The notes: generated from the sequence alone by a model not told the origin. Shown: positions 55,397-63,902, counted from the stretch's first letter. The stretch: DNA of 64,000 nt from Silanimonas sp021297925 (GCA_027532825.1 JAPZTL010000004.1:447077-511076); one strand, 5' to 3'. A program made the numbers and translations.

Positions 55397-56389
55397 GTGC
55401 GCGGGATCGAGGGCTGGCTGATGGCGCGATGGTACGGCCCCGTCGCCCCGGGGCCGGTACTTCGCGTCGTCGCGGCGGCGTGGGGTCGCGTCATGGCGCT
55501 CCGCCGCGGGCTCTATCGCCGGGGCGTCCTCGACCGGCCGCGGCTGCCCATCCCGGTACTGGTCGTCGGCAACCGGACGGTGGGCGGCGCCGGCAAGACG
55601 CCGGTGGTGATCGCGCTGGCGAGGGCGCTGTCGGCCCGCGGCTGGGCGGTGGGCGTGGTCAGCCGGGGCCATGGCCGCCGGACGCGGGTGCCGGTCCGTG
55701 TCGCCGGGGGGCTGGTGGCCGACGTGTGCGGCGACGAGCCGTTGCTGGTGCATCGCGAGACGGGCGTGCCGGTCGAGGTCGACATCGATCGCGTGGCCGC
55801 CGTGCGCCGGCTGGCGGCGGCAGGCTGCACGCTCGCGATCGCCGACGACGGCCTCCAGCACCTCCGGCTCGCCCGTCGCCTCGAGCTCGAGGTGGAGGAC
55901 GCCCGTGGGCATGGCAATGGCCGGGTGATGCCGGCGGGTCCCCTGCGGGAACCCTTGCCCCCGGTCCCGGCGTTCGCGCGCCTCGTGCAGGGTCGACCCG
56001 CATCGGCCGGCGAGGTGCCGGTCCTTCACCGCCTCGGCGACGCCCGACGGCTCGCCGACGGCGAGTGCCTCCCGCTCGCCGCGTTCGCCGGCCGGCGCGT
56101 CCATGCGGTCGCCGGGATCGGCCATCCGGCCCGCTTCTTCGAGGCGCTTCGCGTCGCCGGCCTCGATCCGGTGCCGCATCCCTTCCCGGACCACCACGCC
56201 TTCCGCGCCGCGGACTTCGAACGCCTCGACGGTGCGCCGATCCTGATGACCGGCAAGGACGCGGTGAAATGCGCCGGACTGGCCCCGCCGGACACCTGGG
56301 AGGTCCCGCTGGAGGCGATCCTTCCCGACGACTTCCTCGATCGACTCGACGCCGCCCTGCGCGTGCCTTCCGCTGATGCCCCCGCCTGA
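55397..56389 (+). CDS. lpxK: Tetraacyldisaccharide 4'-kinase LpxK
   Basis: This 330-residue peripheral membrane kinase phosphorylates the 4' position of lipid IVA precursor. The N-terminal region carries the family's membrane-associated helix, then the P-loop VGNRTVGGAGKTPVVIALARAL, SRGHGRRTRVPVRV, DEPLLVHRETGVPVEV and IADDGLQHLRLARRLELEV, all typical. It starts at GTG 55397, 3 nt after msbA, and overlaps kdsB by 14 bp. Confidence 0.94.
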   Translation: MRGIEGWLMARWYGPVAPGPVLRVVAAAWGRVMALRRGLYRRGVLDRPRLPIPVLVVGNRTVGGAGKTPVVIALARALSARGWAVGVVSRGHGRRTRVPVRVAGGLVADVCGDEPLLVHRETGVPVEVDIDRVAAVRRLAAAGCTLAIADDGLQHLRLARRLELEVEDARGHGNGRVMPAGPLREPLPPVPAFARLVQGRPASAGEVPVLHRLGDARRLADGECLPLAAFAGRRVHAVAGIGHPARFFEALRVAGLDPVPHPFPDHHAFRAADFERLDGAPILMTGKDAVKCAGLAPPDTWEVPLEAILPDDFLDRLDAALRVPSADAPA

Positions 56390-57140
56390 TTTCGCCATCG
56401 CCATCCCCGCCCGGTTCGGCGCATCCCGCCTGCCCGGAAAGCCCCTGCGACTGCTCGGCGGCGAGCCGCTGGTGCGCCACGTCGTCCGTCGCGCCATCGC
56501 CGCCGGCGCCGCGGAGGTCGTGCTGGCCACCGACGACGACCGCATCGCCGCTGCCGTCGACGGCCTCCCGGTCGCGGTCTGCATGACGCGGGCCGACCAT
56601 GCCTCCGGCACCGACCGCCTCGCGGAAGTCGCGGCGACGCGCGCTTGGCCGGACGAACTGCCCGTGCTGAACCTGCAGGGCGACGAGCCCTTCGTGCCGG
56701 TCGATGCGATCACCGCCACGGTGGCGGCGCTGGTCGAGGGCGATGCCCCGATGGCCACGCTGGCCACGCCGATGGAGGACATCGAGGCCCTGTTCGACCC
56801 CAACGTCGTCAAGGTCGTCCGCGACGGGCGCGGCCGGGCGCTGTACTTCAGCCGCGCGCCGATCCCCTGGCATCGCGACCGCTACGCCCGCGAGCGCCTG
56901 GGCGGCCCGGCCGCGCCCTGTCTTCGCCACATCGGCCTGTACGCCTACCGCGCCGGGTTCCTCGCGCGCTTCGCCGCCCTGCCGCCCGGCCGGCTCGAGG
57001 CCCTCGAGGCGCTCGAACAACTCCGTGTGCTCGAGGCCGGCCATTCGATCGCGGTCGCGATCAGTCCTTCGGGGTTCCCGCCGGGCATCGATACAGAAGC
57101 CGACCTCGCACGCGCCGAGGCCACGTTGCGCGGCGCATAA
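56376..57140 (+). CDS. kdsB: 3-deoxy-manno-octulosonate cytidylyltransferase
   Basis: This 254-residue CMP-Kdo synthetase has IPARFGASRLPGKPLRLLGG (nucleotide loop), LATDDDRIAAAV, CMTRADHASGTDRLAEV, LNLQGDEPFVP, YFSRAPIPWHRDRYA and HIGLYAYRAGFLARFA. It activates Kdo for lipid A core assembly, which fits its place after msbA-lpxK. A small TRM112-like gene often found between lpxK and kdsB is absent. Confidence 0.95.
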   Translation: MPPPDFAIAIPARFGASRLPGKPLRLLGGEPLVRHVVRRAIAAGAAEVVLATDDDRIAAAVDGLPVAVCMTRADHASGTDRLAEVAATRAWPDELPVLNLQGDEPFVPVDAITATVAALVEGDAPMATLATPMEDIEALFDPNVVKVVRDGRGRALYFSRAPIPWHRDRYARERLGGPAAPCLRHIGLYAYRAGFLARFAALPPGRLEALEALEQLRVLEAGHSIAVAISPSGFPPGIDTEADLARAEATLRGA

Positions 57141-57169
57141 TCCGGTCTTCCTTCCCTTCGGACCGCCGC

Positions 57170-58582
57170 ATGCGCCTGGACATCGCCCCCGAGTTCGACG
57201 TGTCGCTCGACTGGCTGACACCCTTGCCGGTGCGGCTCGCCAGCCTCAGGGGCCATCCGGTCGTCCTGCTCTTCTGGAACGCCGGCTCCGCCACGTCCCA
57301 CAACGCCCTCCAGGCGATCGGCGCCCTCCAGCACCGCTATCGCGGCCAGGTGGCGTTCGTCGGCATCCATGTCCCCAAGTTCGATGCCGAACGCGACACC
57401 GGACTGGTCCGCGACGTGCTGGCGGCGCAGGGCGTCCCGATCGCCTGCGCGAACGATGCCGACTGGGCCACCTGGCAGCACTATGAAGTCGCGGCGTGGC
57501 CCACCGCCATCCTCGTCGATCCGGACGGCCTGCTGGTCCAGCGCTTCGTCGGCGACCGCGCGATCGACGGCTTGCCGGCCGCCCTCGAGCCCCTGCTCGA
57601 CGCCGGCTTCGAACGGGGAAAGATCTTCATGGAGCCGCCCCGCGCCGCCATCGATCCCCCGGGCCTCCAGATCGGCGGCATGGCCGCGAGCGCGAACCGC
57701 CTGTACATCGCCGACACGGCGCGCCACCGCCTGCTCGAATGCACGCACGACGGCCGCGTCCTGCGTCGCATCGGCACCGGCAACCGCGATTTCGTCGACG
57801 GCCTCGCCGATGCCGCGGGCTTCTCGGAGCCGCGGGGTCTCGTGCTGCTGCAGGACCGCCTGTACGTCGCGGACGCCGGCAACCACGCGATCCGTCGCGT
57901 CGACGTGCGCACCGGCGAGGTCGACACGCTGGTCGGGCAGGGCAAGAGTGGCGATCCCGTCGCGGGCGCGCTCGGGTTGCCGGGCAGTTCGCCGCTCGAT
58001 CGTCCGTGGGCCCTCGCCGCGCAGGACAGTAGCCTGTACATCGGTCTCGCCGCCGGGCAGACGTGGTGGGTGTTCGAGTTGGGCCGCCGGGTGCTGCGCC
58101 CCCTGTCCGGCACCGGTGCCCTCGGGATGGCGGACGGGCCGGCCGACGTCGCCGAGTATGCGCATCCCGCCGCCATCGCCCTCGTCGGCGGTCAGGCCTA
58201 CATCCTCGATGCTGCGGCGTCGGCGTTGCGCCAGCTCGATCCGTCCGACGGTAGCGTTCGGACCCTCGTCGGCCGGGGGCTGGTCGAGTTCGGGCACAAG
58301 GACGGTGGGATCCGGCAGGCGCTGATGCAGGCCCCGACCGGGCTCGCGGCATCCACCGCAGGCGATGCGCTCTGGATCGCCGACACGGGCAACGGCCTCG
58401 TCCGCCGCTACGGCCTGCGCCAGCAGTCGCTCACCACGCCTCCGATGCCTCCGGGCCTGAAGCGCCCTGGCGCGCTCGCCGTCTGGCAGCACTCGCTCTG
58501 GATCGCCGATCCGGGCAGCCGTGCCCTATGGCGGTTCGACACCGACATCGGGCAACTCCAGCGCCTGTCCGTCGAGGACTGA
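57170..58582 (+). CDS. Thioredoxin-like/NHL-repeat protein without redox cysteines
   Basis: This 470-residue protein resembles NHLRC2-type fusions: an N-terminal thioredoxin-like domain (about 1-155) and an NHL beta-propeller (about 165-470; repeats such as NRLYIADTARHRLLECTHDG, RLYVADAGNHAIRRVDVRTG, ALWIADTGNGLVRRYGL). The active-site C-x-x-C of related proteins is replaced: FWNAGSATSHNAL has Ser40 and Ser43. It is therefore probably not a disulfide exchanger. No signal peptide is evident. A CATAAT box at 57136-57141 may give it its own promoter. Function is unknown. Confidence 0.82.
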   Translation: MRLDIAPEFDVSLDWLTPLPVRLASLRGHPVVLLFWNAGSATSHNALQAIGALQHRYRGQVAFVGIHVPKFDAERDTGLVRDVLAAQGVPIACANDADWATWQHYEVAAWPTAILVDPDGLLVQRFVGDRAIDGLPAALEPLLDAGFERGKIFMEPPRAAIDPPGLQIGGMAASANRLYIADTARHRLLECTHDGRVLRRIGTGNRDFVDGLADAAGFSEPRGLVLLQDRLYVADAGNHAIRRVDVRTGEVDTLVGQGKSGDPVAGALGLPGSSPLDRPWALAAQDSSLYIGLAAGQTWWVFELGRRVLRPLSGTGALGMADGPADVAEYAHPAAIALVGGQAYILDAAASALRQLDPSDGSVRTLVGRGLVEFGHKDGGIRQALMQAPTGLAASTAGDALWIADTGNGLVRRYGLRQQSLTTPPMPPGLKRPGALAVWQHSLWIADPGSRALWRFDTDIGQLQRLSVED

Positions 58583-58587
58583 ACCCG

Positions 58588-60459
58588 ATGGCAGAGCCGC
58601 CGGCCGGGACGGTGCCCTCGGAGCCCGCCGGCTTCGACGGCCGCGCGTACGCCCGGGGGCTGACGATGGAACCCGGCGTGTACCGGATGTACGACGCCGA
58701 CGGCGGCGTGCTCTACGTCGGCAAGGCTGCGTCCCTGCGCAAGCGCGTCGCCAGCTATTTCAGCAAGACGCACGACAGCCCGCGCATCGCCTGGATGGTC
58801 TCCCTCATCGCGCGGATGGAGATCACCGTCACGCGCACGGCGGTCGAGGCCCTGATCCTCGAGAACCAGCTCATCAAGGCGCTGAAGCCGCGCTTCAACA
58901 TCCTGATGCGCGACGACAAGAGCTACCCCTACGTGCTGCTCACGCAGGAGGACTGGCCGCGGCTGGCCTACCACCGCGGCGCGCGGGGCAGGGCGGGTCG
59001 CTACTTCGGCCCCTACCCCGGGGCGCTCGCGGTGCGCGAGACCATGGACCTCATGTTCAAGCTGTTCCGACTGCGCAGTTGCGACGACAGCGTGTTCCGG
59101 AACCGCACCCGCCCCTGCCTGCAGCACCAGATCGGGCGCTGCAGCGCGCCGTGCGTCGGGCTCGTCGGCGAAGCCGAGTACGCCGACACGGTCCGGCGCG
59201 TGGCGCTCTTCCTCGACGGCCGCAGCGACGAGGTCGTGGGGGAGCTCGCCCGCGGCATGGAGGCGGCCAGCGCCGCGCTCGATTTCGAGCGCGCGGCCGA
59301 AATCCGCGACCAGGTCGCGGCGATACGCAAGGTGCAGGCGAAGCAGTACGTCGACGGCGACCGTGCCGACCTCGACGTGGTCGCCTGCGTGCAGCAGGCG
59401 GGCATCGCCGTCGTCGTCGTCCTCGGCTTCCGCGGCGGCATGAACCTCGGCACGCACGCGCATCCGCTCCGCGTCGACCGCGATGTCGGCGAGGGCGAGA
59501 TCCTCGGCGCCTTTCTCGCCCAGCACTACGGCGAAGCGAAGCCCCCGCGCGAACTCGTCCTCAGCCACGAGCCCGACGACCTCGACGTGCTGGTCGAGGC
59601 CCTCGCCCAGCAGGCCGGCCACGCCATCGACGTTCGCACGAGCGTGCGCGGTGACCGGGCGCGTTACCTCGACATGGCGTTGCGCAACGCCCAGCTCTCC
59701 CTCGCGACGGAGCAGGCCTCGCGTGCCAGCCAGCAGGCCCGGCTCGACGACCTCCAGCAGTTGCTCGGGCTCGCCGCGCCACCGCGCCGGATCGAGTGCT
59801 TCGACATCAGCCACACGCTGGGCGAAGCCACGGTCGCCAGCAACGTCGTGTTCGGGCCGGAAGGCGCCATCCCCGGCCAGTACCGCCGCTACAACATCTC
59901 GGGCATCGAGCCCGGCGACGACTACGCCGCCATGAAGCAGGCGCTCGAGCGCCGTTTCCGTCGCGGCATGGAGGACGGCATCCTCCCCGACCTGCTGCTC
60001 GTCGACGGCGGCCCCGGCCAGCTTCGCCAGGCCCTCGACGTGATGGCCGCGCTCGACGTGCAGGACGTCGCCGTCATCGGCGTCGCGAAGGGCGAGGCAC
60101 GTCGGGCAGGGGACGAGCGCCTGGTGTTCCCCGACGGCCGCGAGATCCGTCCCGGCGCGGCCTCGCCGGGCCTGCAACTCATCCAGCAGGCCCGCGACGA
60201 GGCGCATCGTTTTGCCATCACCGGCCATCGCCAGCGCCGGCAGAAGGCCCGCGACACCAGCCGGATCGAAGACATCCCCGGCGTCGGGCCACGCCGTCGC
60301 CAGACCCTGCTCCGGCACTTCGGAGGCCTCAAGGGCCTCAAGGAGGCGGGCATCGAGGAGATCGCCCGCGCCGAGGGCGTCAGTGCGGCGCTCGCGGGCC
60401 GCATCTATGCTTTCCTCCACGGGCTTCCCGCGCCCGCCGATCCCGGAGACCCGGCGTGA
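58588..60459 (+). CDS. uvrC: Excinuclease ABC subunit C
   Basis: This 623-residue protein makes the dual incisions of nucleotide excision repair. The GIY-YIG domain (GVYRMYDADGGVLYVGKAASLRKRVASYF) is followed by a Cys-containing segment (RPCLQHQIGRCSAPCVG), a UVR helix (about 210-245), the RNase H-like domain (RIECFDISHTLGEATVASNVVF, LLLVDGGPGQLRQAL) and a C-terminal helix-hairpin-helix (IPGVGPRRRQTLLRHFGG). It overlaps pgsA by 4 bp, the usual uvrC-pgsA pairing. Confidence 0.96.
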   Translation: MAEPPAGTVPSEPAGFDGRAYARGLTMEPGVYRMYDADGGVLYVGKAASLRKRVASYFSKTHDSPRIAWMVSLIARMEITVTRTAVEALILENQLIKALKPRFNILMRDDKSYPYVLLTQEDWPRLAYHRGARGRAGRYFGPYPGALAVRETMDLMFKLFRLRSCDDSVFRNRTRPCLQHQIGRCSAPCVGLVGEAEYADTVRRVALFLDGRSDEVVGELARGMEAASAALDFERAAEIRDQVAAIRKVQAKQYVDGDRADLDVVACVQQAGIAVVVVLGFRGGMNLGTHAHPLRVDRDVGEGEILGAFLAQHYGEAKPPRELVLSHEPDDLDVLVEALAQQAGHAIDVRTSVRGDRARYLDMALRNAQLSLATEQASRASQQARLDDLQQLLGLAAPPRRIECFDISHTLGEATVASNVVFGPEGAIPGQYRRYNISGIEPGDDYAAMKQALERRFRRGMEDGILPDLLLVDGGPGQLRQALDVMAALDVQDVAVIGVAKGEARRAGDERLVFPDGREIRPGAASPGLQLIQQARDEAHRFAITGHRQRRQKARDTSRIEDIPGVGPRRRQTLLRHFGGLKGLKEAGIEEIARAEGVSAALAGRIYAFLHGLPAPADPGDPA

Positions 60460-61022
60460 TCCTCACGTTACCGACCGCGCTGACCCTGTTCCGCATCGCG
60501 CTGCTGCCGGTGATGGTGCTGGTCTTCTACCTGCCCGACGAACCCGCGCGCCTCTGGACCGCCGCCCTGTTCACGGTGGGCGCGCTGACCGACTGGCTTG
60601 ACGGATGGATCGCCCGGCGCTGGAACATGTATTCGTCCTTCGGTGCCTTCCTCGACCCGGTCGCCGACAAGCTCGCCGTGACCGTGGCCCTGTTCCTCGT
60701 CGTCCAGGCGCATCCCACGCCGTGGCTGGCGCTGCTGTCGGCCGTCATCGTCGGCCGGGAGATCACCATCTCGGCCCTGCGCGAGTGGATGGCGGAGATC
60801 GGGGCCCGCGGCGCCGTCGCCGTGGCGTGGATCGGCAAGATCAAGACCATCGTCCAGATGGTCGCCATCGTCGCGCTTCTCCTGGGGCCAGCGCTGCCGC
60901 CGCTGCCGGCGCAGCGGCTTGGCGAGTGGCTGCTGGCCCTGGCCGCGGCGCTGACTCTGTGGTCCGGCTTCGATTACCTTCGCGCGGCGTGGCCGTCGCT
61001 GTCTTCCGCCCGTGGATCCTGA
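60456..61022 (+). CDS. pgsA: CDP-diacylglycerol-glycerol-3-phosphate 3-phosphatidyltransferase
   Basis: This 188-residue membrane enzyme makes phosphatidylglycerophosphate, the precursor of phosphatidylglycerol and cardiolipin. The CDP-alcohol phosphotransferase motif D-x-x-D-G-x-x-A-R-x(8)-G-x-x-x-D-x-x-x-D is complete (DWLDGWIARRWN... GAFLDPVADK). It starts at GTG 60456. The gene is followed by tRNA-Gly, as in many Gammaproteobacteria. Confidence 0.96.
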   Translation: MILTLPTALTLFRIALLPVMVLVFYLPDEPARLWTAALFTVGALTDWLDGWIARRWNMYSSFGAFLDPVADKLAVTVALFLVVQAHPTPWLALLSAVIVGREITISALREWMAEIGARGAVAVAWIGKIKTIVQMVAIVALLLGPALPPLPAQRLGEWLLALAAALTLWSGFDYLRAAWPSLSSARGS

Positions 61023-61056
61023 GCCAGATGCTTCTCCGGCGATGCGGCCCGAAGTG

Positions 61057-61084
61057 TTGACATCCCCCGACGATTCGCCATAAT
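61057..61084 (+). promoter_or_regulatory. Sigma-70-type promoter of tRNA-Gly
   Basis: TTGACA (61057-61062) and CATAAT (61079-61084) are separated by 16 bp. Initiation about 7 nt on would leave a short leader before the tRNA at 61098. The region just after the -10 is GC-rich (GCGCG), the discriminator type associated with stringent control of stable RNA genes. This is the clearest promoter in the window. Confidence 0.75.
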
Positions 61085-61097
61085 GCGCGTCTCCGGT

Positions 61098-61173
<76 letters not shown>

Positions 61174-61181
61174 CTCTTTTG

Positions 61182-61212
61182 AAGACCTCGGTTCGCCGGG
61201 GTCTTGTTTTTT
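61182..61212 (+). terminator. Rho-independent terminator between tRNA-Gly and tRNA-Cys
   Basis: AAGACCTCGG pairs with CCGGGGTCTT over 10 bp around a TTCG tetraloop and is followed by GTTTTTT. It is a textbook terminator lying only 6 nt before tRNA-Cys begins. Confidence 0.85.
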
Positions 61213-61218
61213 CGGCGG

Positions 61219-61292
61219 GGCCTGGTGGCAGAGTGGTCATGCAGCGGACTGCAAATCCGCGTACGCCGGTTCAATTCCGACCCAGGCCTCCA
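61219..61292 (+). tRNA. tRNA-Cys(GCA)
   Basis: The gene is 74 nt with encoded CCA. GGCCTGG pairs with CCAGGCC in the acceptor arm; the anticodon arm is CGGACT-GCA-AATCCG (GCA at 61251-61253) and the T-loop GTTCAATTC is standard. It is close behind the tRNA-Gly terminator, so its expression depends on read-through or on a promoter inside the upstream tRNA region. Confidence 0.97.
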
Positions 61293-61300
61293 TCGAACCC

Positions 61301-61325
61301 AAGCCGCGCACCGCGCGGCTTTTTT
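61301..61325 (+). terminator. Rho-independent terminator of tRNA-Cys
   Basis: AAGCCGCG pairs with CGCGGCTT over 8 bp and runs into a T-run (TTTTTTC). It ends the long rightward transcription block. Confidence 0.85.
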
Positions 61326-61609
61326 CTTGCCGGTGCGGCGGTTCCGCCCCGCGTTCGCGGCGTGGCCACCCCCTCAAACTGCAGTCCGTCGACCCGGGAT
61401 CGGGGGCGACTTGCAGTCCGATTCACGCGTGCACGGATCGGTATTCGGCGTCAGGCCGTACACCGGAGTCGCCCGTCGACGTGGTGGGAGCACGCTGCCC
61501 GCGGACAAGGAGTCCGCGGAGGCGGGTGGGTGTTTCCGGCAGCCTTGAGTGGTTCGTCCGGACAAGTTGTGCGCTGACGACACTCCGCCCGCCGCGCTGC
61601 GATGGAGGG
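61326..61609. other. Intergenic region between the tRNA-Cys terminator and fic
   Basis: About 280 bp with no convincing ORF on either strand. No copy of the tRNA 3' end that would mark an attachment site was found. It contains one copy of the 18-bp repeat (61573-61590). Confidence 0.6.
61573..61590 (+). repeat. 18-bp direct repeat copy 1 (pairs with 63043-63060)
   Basis: GCTGACGACACTCCGCCC, which differs by one base from GCTGACTACACTCCGCCC at 63043-63060. The two copies flank the fic gene. Sequence outside the repeats is not similar. Confidence 0.5.
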
Positions 61610-62758
61610 TCAGGCGGACAAGAAGCCGGGAATCCAATCCCCGCGACCGTCCTGCACCAGCAGCCGGAGCTCCTGGAGCTCCTTCAGGTCGCGGTTGGCG
61701 GTGCGTTCGGTGAGTCGGGCGTAGAGCGCGCGGTAGCGCGGGTCAGCCTTGAGCACTTTGTGGGGAACAGGCATCCCGCCATCGATCACCAGACGGATCA
61801 AGGCGTACTGACGAGCATTGACGACCTTCTGGTCGAGCTTCTGCCGCAACACCGCCTCATACAGCAGCACGCCGACCATGGCGTTCACGCGGTCATGGAG
61901 GCGGTCGCAAACTATGCGCAGGCCCTCCAGGTGGAGAGCAACGAAAGGCGCGTTGGGGTTGGGCCGGTCGGCGTCGGCCAGTTTTCTGCACTGGTTGAAC
62001 AGAGCGAAGTAGCGATGGATGTTCTCTTGATAGAACTTCGCCATCGCAAAAGGCGCGTATTGCAACCCGGCATGACGCAGCAGGGCAGCTTCCAGCACAC
62101 GTCCGACACGCCCATTGCCGTCCCAGAAGGGATGGATCAGCTCGAAGTACAGGTGCACGAGGGGCGCCCTGATCATCGGCGGGAGCTCTGCCTCTAGCAG
62201 CGACTGATGCCATTTGATCAGGCCTTCCATCAGCCGCTGGATATCCCGGCCGTACTGCGGAGGCCTATAGACGCCACCGTGCTCTTCGCTGCCCACGACG
62301 GTGGGGCGGGTCTTTGGGTTGTCGCGGAATCGGCCGGCCCGATTGTCTTCGGTCTCTAGATCGCGCGTGATCTCAGCATGCACAGCCTGGATGAAGGGCA
62401 GGGTGAGTTGCCAGTTCGGGTCATCCCCGGCGCGCGTGGCGAGCTCATAGGCATTGCGGATGTTGCGGACGCGGATGTCTTGCTCAGCCTGCACCTTGGC
62501 CGGGTCGAGGTCGAGGGCCTGGCTCGTCTCCTCTTCGCTGAGTTCGCCACCTTCAATGGTGTTCGTGCCGTAAACCGACTGCACCAGCACTTCCCGCTGC
62601 AGACGGGATGCCACTTGGGCCAGCGGTGAGGCGGAGAAGCGGCGCCAAGCGTCATCCGCACGAACCAAGGCGGTGTTCAGTTCGACGAGGTCGGCGCCCA
62701 CCTGGAAGGTGAAGGGGCCGAAGCGGTCGGTGTCGATGCGGAGGGTGGGCCAGTCCAT
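61610..62758 (-). CDS. Fic-family protein (AMPylase-type), N-terminally autoinhibited class
   Basis: This 382-residue protein has the full Fic motif HPFWDGNGRVGR (His209), as used to transfer AMP or another nucleotide moiety to target hydroxyls. An N-terminal inhibitory helix motif TNTIEGGELS (Glu69) matches the S/T-x-x-x-E-G/N signature of class II Fic proteins, which are self-inhibited. The C-terminal ~100 residues form a winged-helix-like region common in these DOC/Fic proteins. The target is unknown. It is next to a recombinase remnant and downstream of a tRNA, and codon use is visibly less GC-rich than in the main block, suggesting transfer. Confidence 0.93.
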   Translation of the reverse strand: MDWPTLRIDTDRFGPFTFQVGADLVELNTALVRADDAWRRFSASPLAQVASRLQREVLVQSVYGTNTIEGGELSEEETSQALDLDPAKVQAEQDIRVRNIRNAYELATRAGDDPNWQLTLPFIQAVHAEITRDLETEDNRAGRFRDNPKTRPTVVGSEEHGGVYRPPQYGRDIQRLMEGLIKWHQSLLEAELPPMIRAPLVHLYFELIHPFWDGNGRVGRVLEAALLRHAGLQYAPFAMAKFYQENIHRYFALFNQCRKLADADRPNPNAPFVALHLEGLRIVCDRLHDRVNAMVGVLLYEAVLRQKLDQKVVNARQYALIRLVIDGGMPVPHKVLKADPRYRALYARLTERTANRDLKELQELRLLVQDGRGDWIPGFLSA

Positions 62759-62764
62759 AAGCCC

Positions 62765-62850
62765 ATCGTGTCACAGAAAATGTCGCAATTGAATCGTAGA
62801 AAAAGCTATTCAAAACAATTAGATGAAGAAGAAGTCATAGAAATCTGTCG
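62765..62850. other. AT-rich intergenic stretch upstream of fic
   Basis: A run of about 85 bp that is visibly AT-rich (for example GAATCGTAGAAAAAGCTATT), in strong contrast to the GC-rich surroundings. It holds the fic promoter region on the minus strand and TGTCACAGAAAATGTCGCA, a spaced TGTC-CA repeat. A short open frame here is not convincing as a gene. The full 62759-63089 gap has no supported gene. Confidence 0.6.
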
Positions 62851-62858
62851 GCGAGAAT

Positions 62859-62880
62859 GTCCGGGCATTACTGCCCGGAC
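62859..62880. repeat. Perfect 22-bp inverted repeat (hairpin) between fic and the integrase
   Basis: GTCCGGGCA-TTAC-TGCCCGGAC: a perfect 9-bp stem with a 4-nt loop. No T-run on either strand. It could be a protein-binding site, a recombination site or a terminator remnant. Confidence 0.6.
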
Positions 62881-63042
62881 AAGGTCTCAGCGCTTCCCGG
62901 GCTTCTGGGTCAGTGCCGTGGCGGCGGCACTCTTGGCAGCGGGCCTCGAGGTGGGTCGGTCCGGGGCGCGAGGTGTGCTTCGTGCTGGGACGCCCCGGCG
63001 TTCTGCGGGCCGCCTTGATTACTTCGTTTGGCTAACGCCCCT

Positions 63043-63060
63043 GCTGACTACACTCCGCCC
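63043..63060 (+). repeat. 18-bp direct repeat copy 2, containing a possible -10 of the integrase gene
   Basis: GCTGACTACACTCCGCCC. TACACT (63048-63053) is well placed as a -10 for the integrase ATG at 63090, resembling other -10 boxes of this genome. This explanation competes with a recombination-repeat origin. Confidence 0.45.
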
Positions 63061-63089
63061 CGTTCAAGTTTCAAACGGGTGTTTTGCGG

Positions 63090-63902
63090 ATGGCAGCGAA
63101 GCGGATTCGCAACGGGGTCTACGAGTACGTGTTCCGGCACCGGCTGCTGGGCGACCAACCGGTGGTCAGGCGGTTCCACAGGGCCGAGGACGGCGACCGG
63201 TTCGCTTCCGAGATGGAGAGAGCCCTCAAGCGCGGCTTCGTCCCAGCGGCGCTCCTGGAGGATCAGGAGCCGCTCCGATCACGCCGCCTGCCCGTCGAGA
63301 CCCTTCGGGCCCTGATGATCTCGTACCGGTACAACTGCTCGATCAAGCCCGAAGATCACTACCTTCTGACCCTGCTGGAGGAGCGGCTGCCGAAGGATCT
63401 CGGGATCGACCAGATTGACTACGACTGGGCAGAGTCCTTCGTCCGGTCGCTGAAGCTGGACTACAACCTCGCCCCCGGCACGATCCGGAAGTACGTCGGC
63501 GCGCTCGCCCGCTGCCTGGACTGGGGCATGAACAAGAAGCGCGTGCTTGAGAACCCACTTCGCAGGCTCCCGCGCGGCTACACGACGTACCACCCCGAGG
63601 ACGTTCGTGCCGGGGCCATCCCCAAGATCGATCAGGAGCGGGATCGGCGCCTATCGCCTGATGAGGAAGCCCGCATCCGCCGCCTGCTGGAGGGGGAGGT
63701 GCCGGTGGGCCGCCAGCGAGCCGTGGGCGTCGTCGATAACGCCGAAATGAAGCTGATCTTCGATCTGGCGCTGGAGACGGCCATGCGGATGCGGGAGATG
63801 TACACCGTCAGCGCAGAGCAGGTGGATCTGAAGCGTCGGACGATCTTTCTCTCGAAGACGGCTCTTTTGAAATCCGAGTGGGTTATTCGGCGTGGGGGTT
63901 GA
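63090..63902 (+). pseudogene. Tyrosine-type site-specific integrase, interrupted by an ISL3-like element
   Basis: The frame starts at ATG 63090 (MAAKRIRNGVYEYVFRHRL; TTG at 63084 also possible). The N-terminal arm and SAM-like core-binding domain (about 60-160) are followed by the catalytic domain up to the first catalytic Arg (FDLALETAMRMREMY, Arg233). At about residue 257 the homology ends: QVDLKRRTIFLSKT should continue K-N-G..., but from 63860 the IS sequence begins and supplies ALLKSEWVIRRGG then a stop. The His-x-x-Arg and Tyr catalytic residues are lost, so it is inactive unless the rest lies across the IS. Confidence 0.85.

Noticed and set aside
61293..61609. Attachment site (tRNA-Cys 3' duplicate) downstream of tRNA-Cys
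   Set aside because: No second copy of the tRNA 3' end is visible in the window; any attR would have to be beyond the right edge.
62768..63418. 216-codon plus-strand open frame starting in the AT-rich region
   Set aside because: Most of it is an alternative frame of the integrase gene; the first ~30 codons match nothing I recognise.
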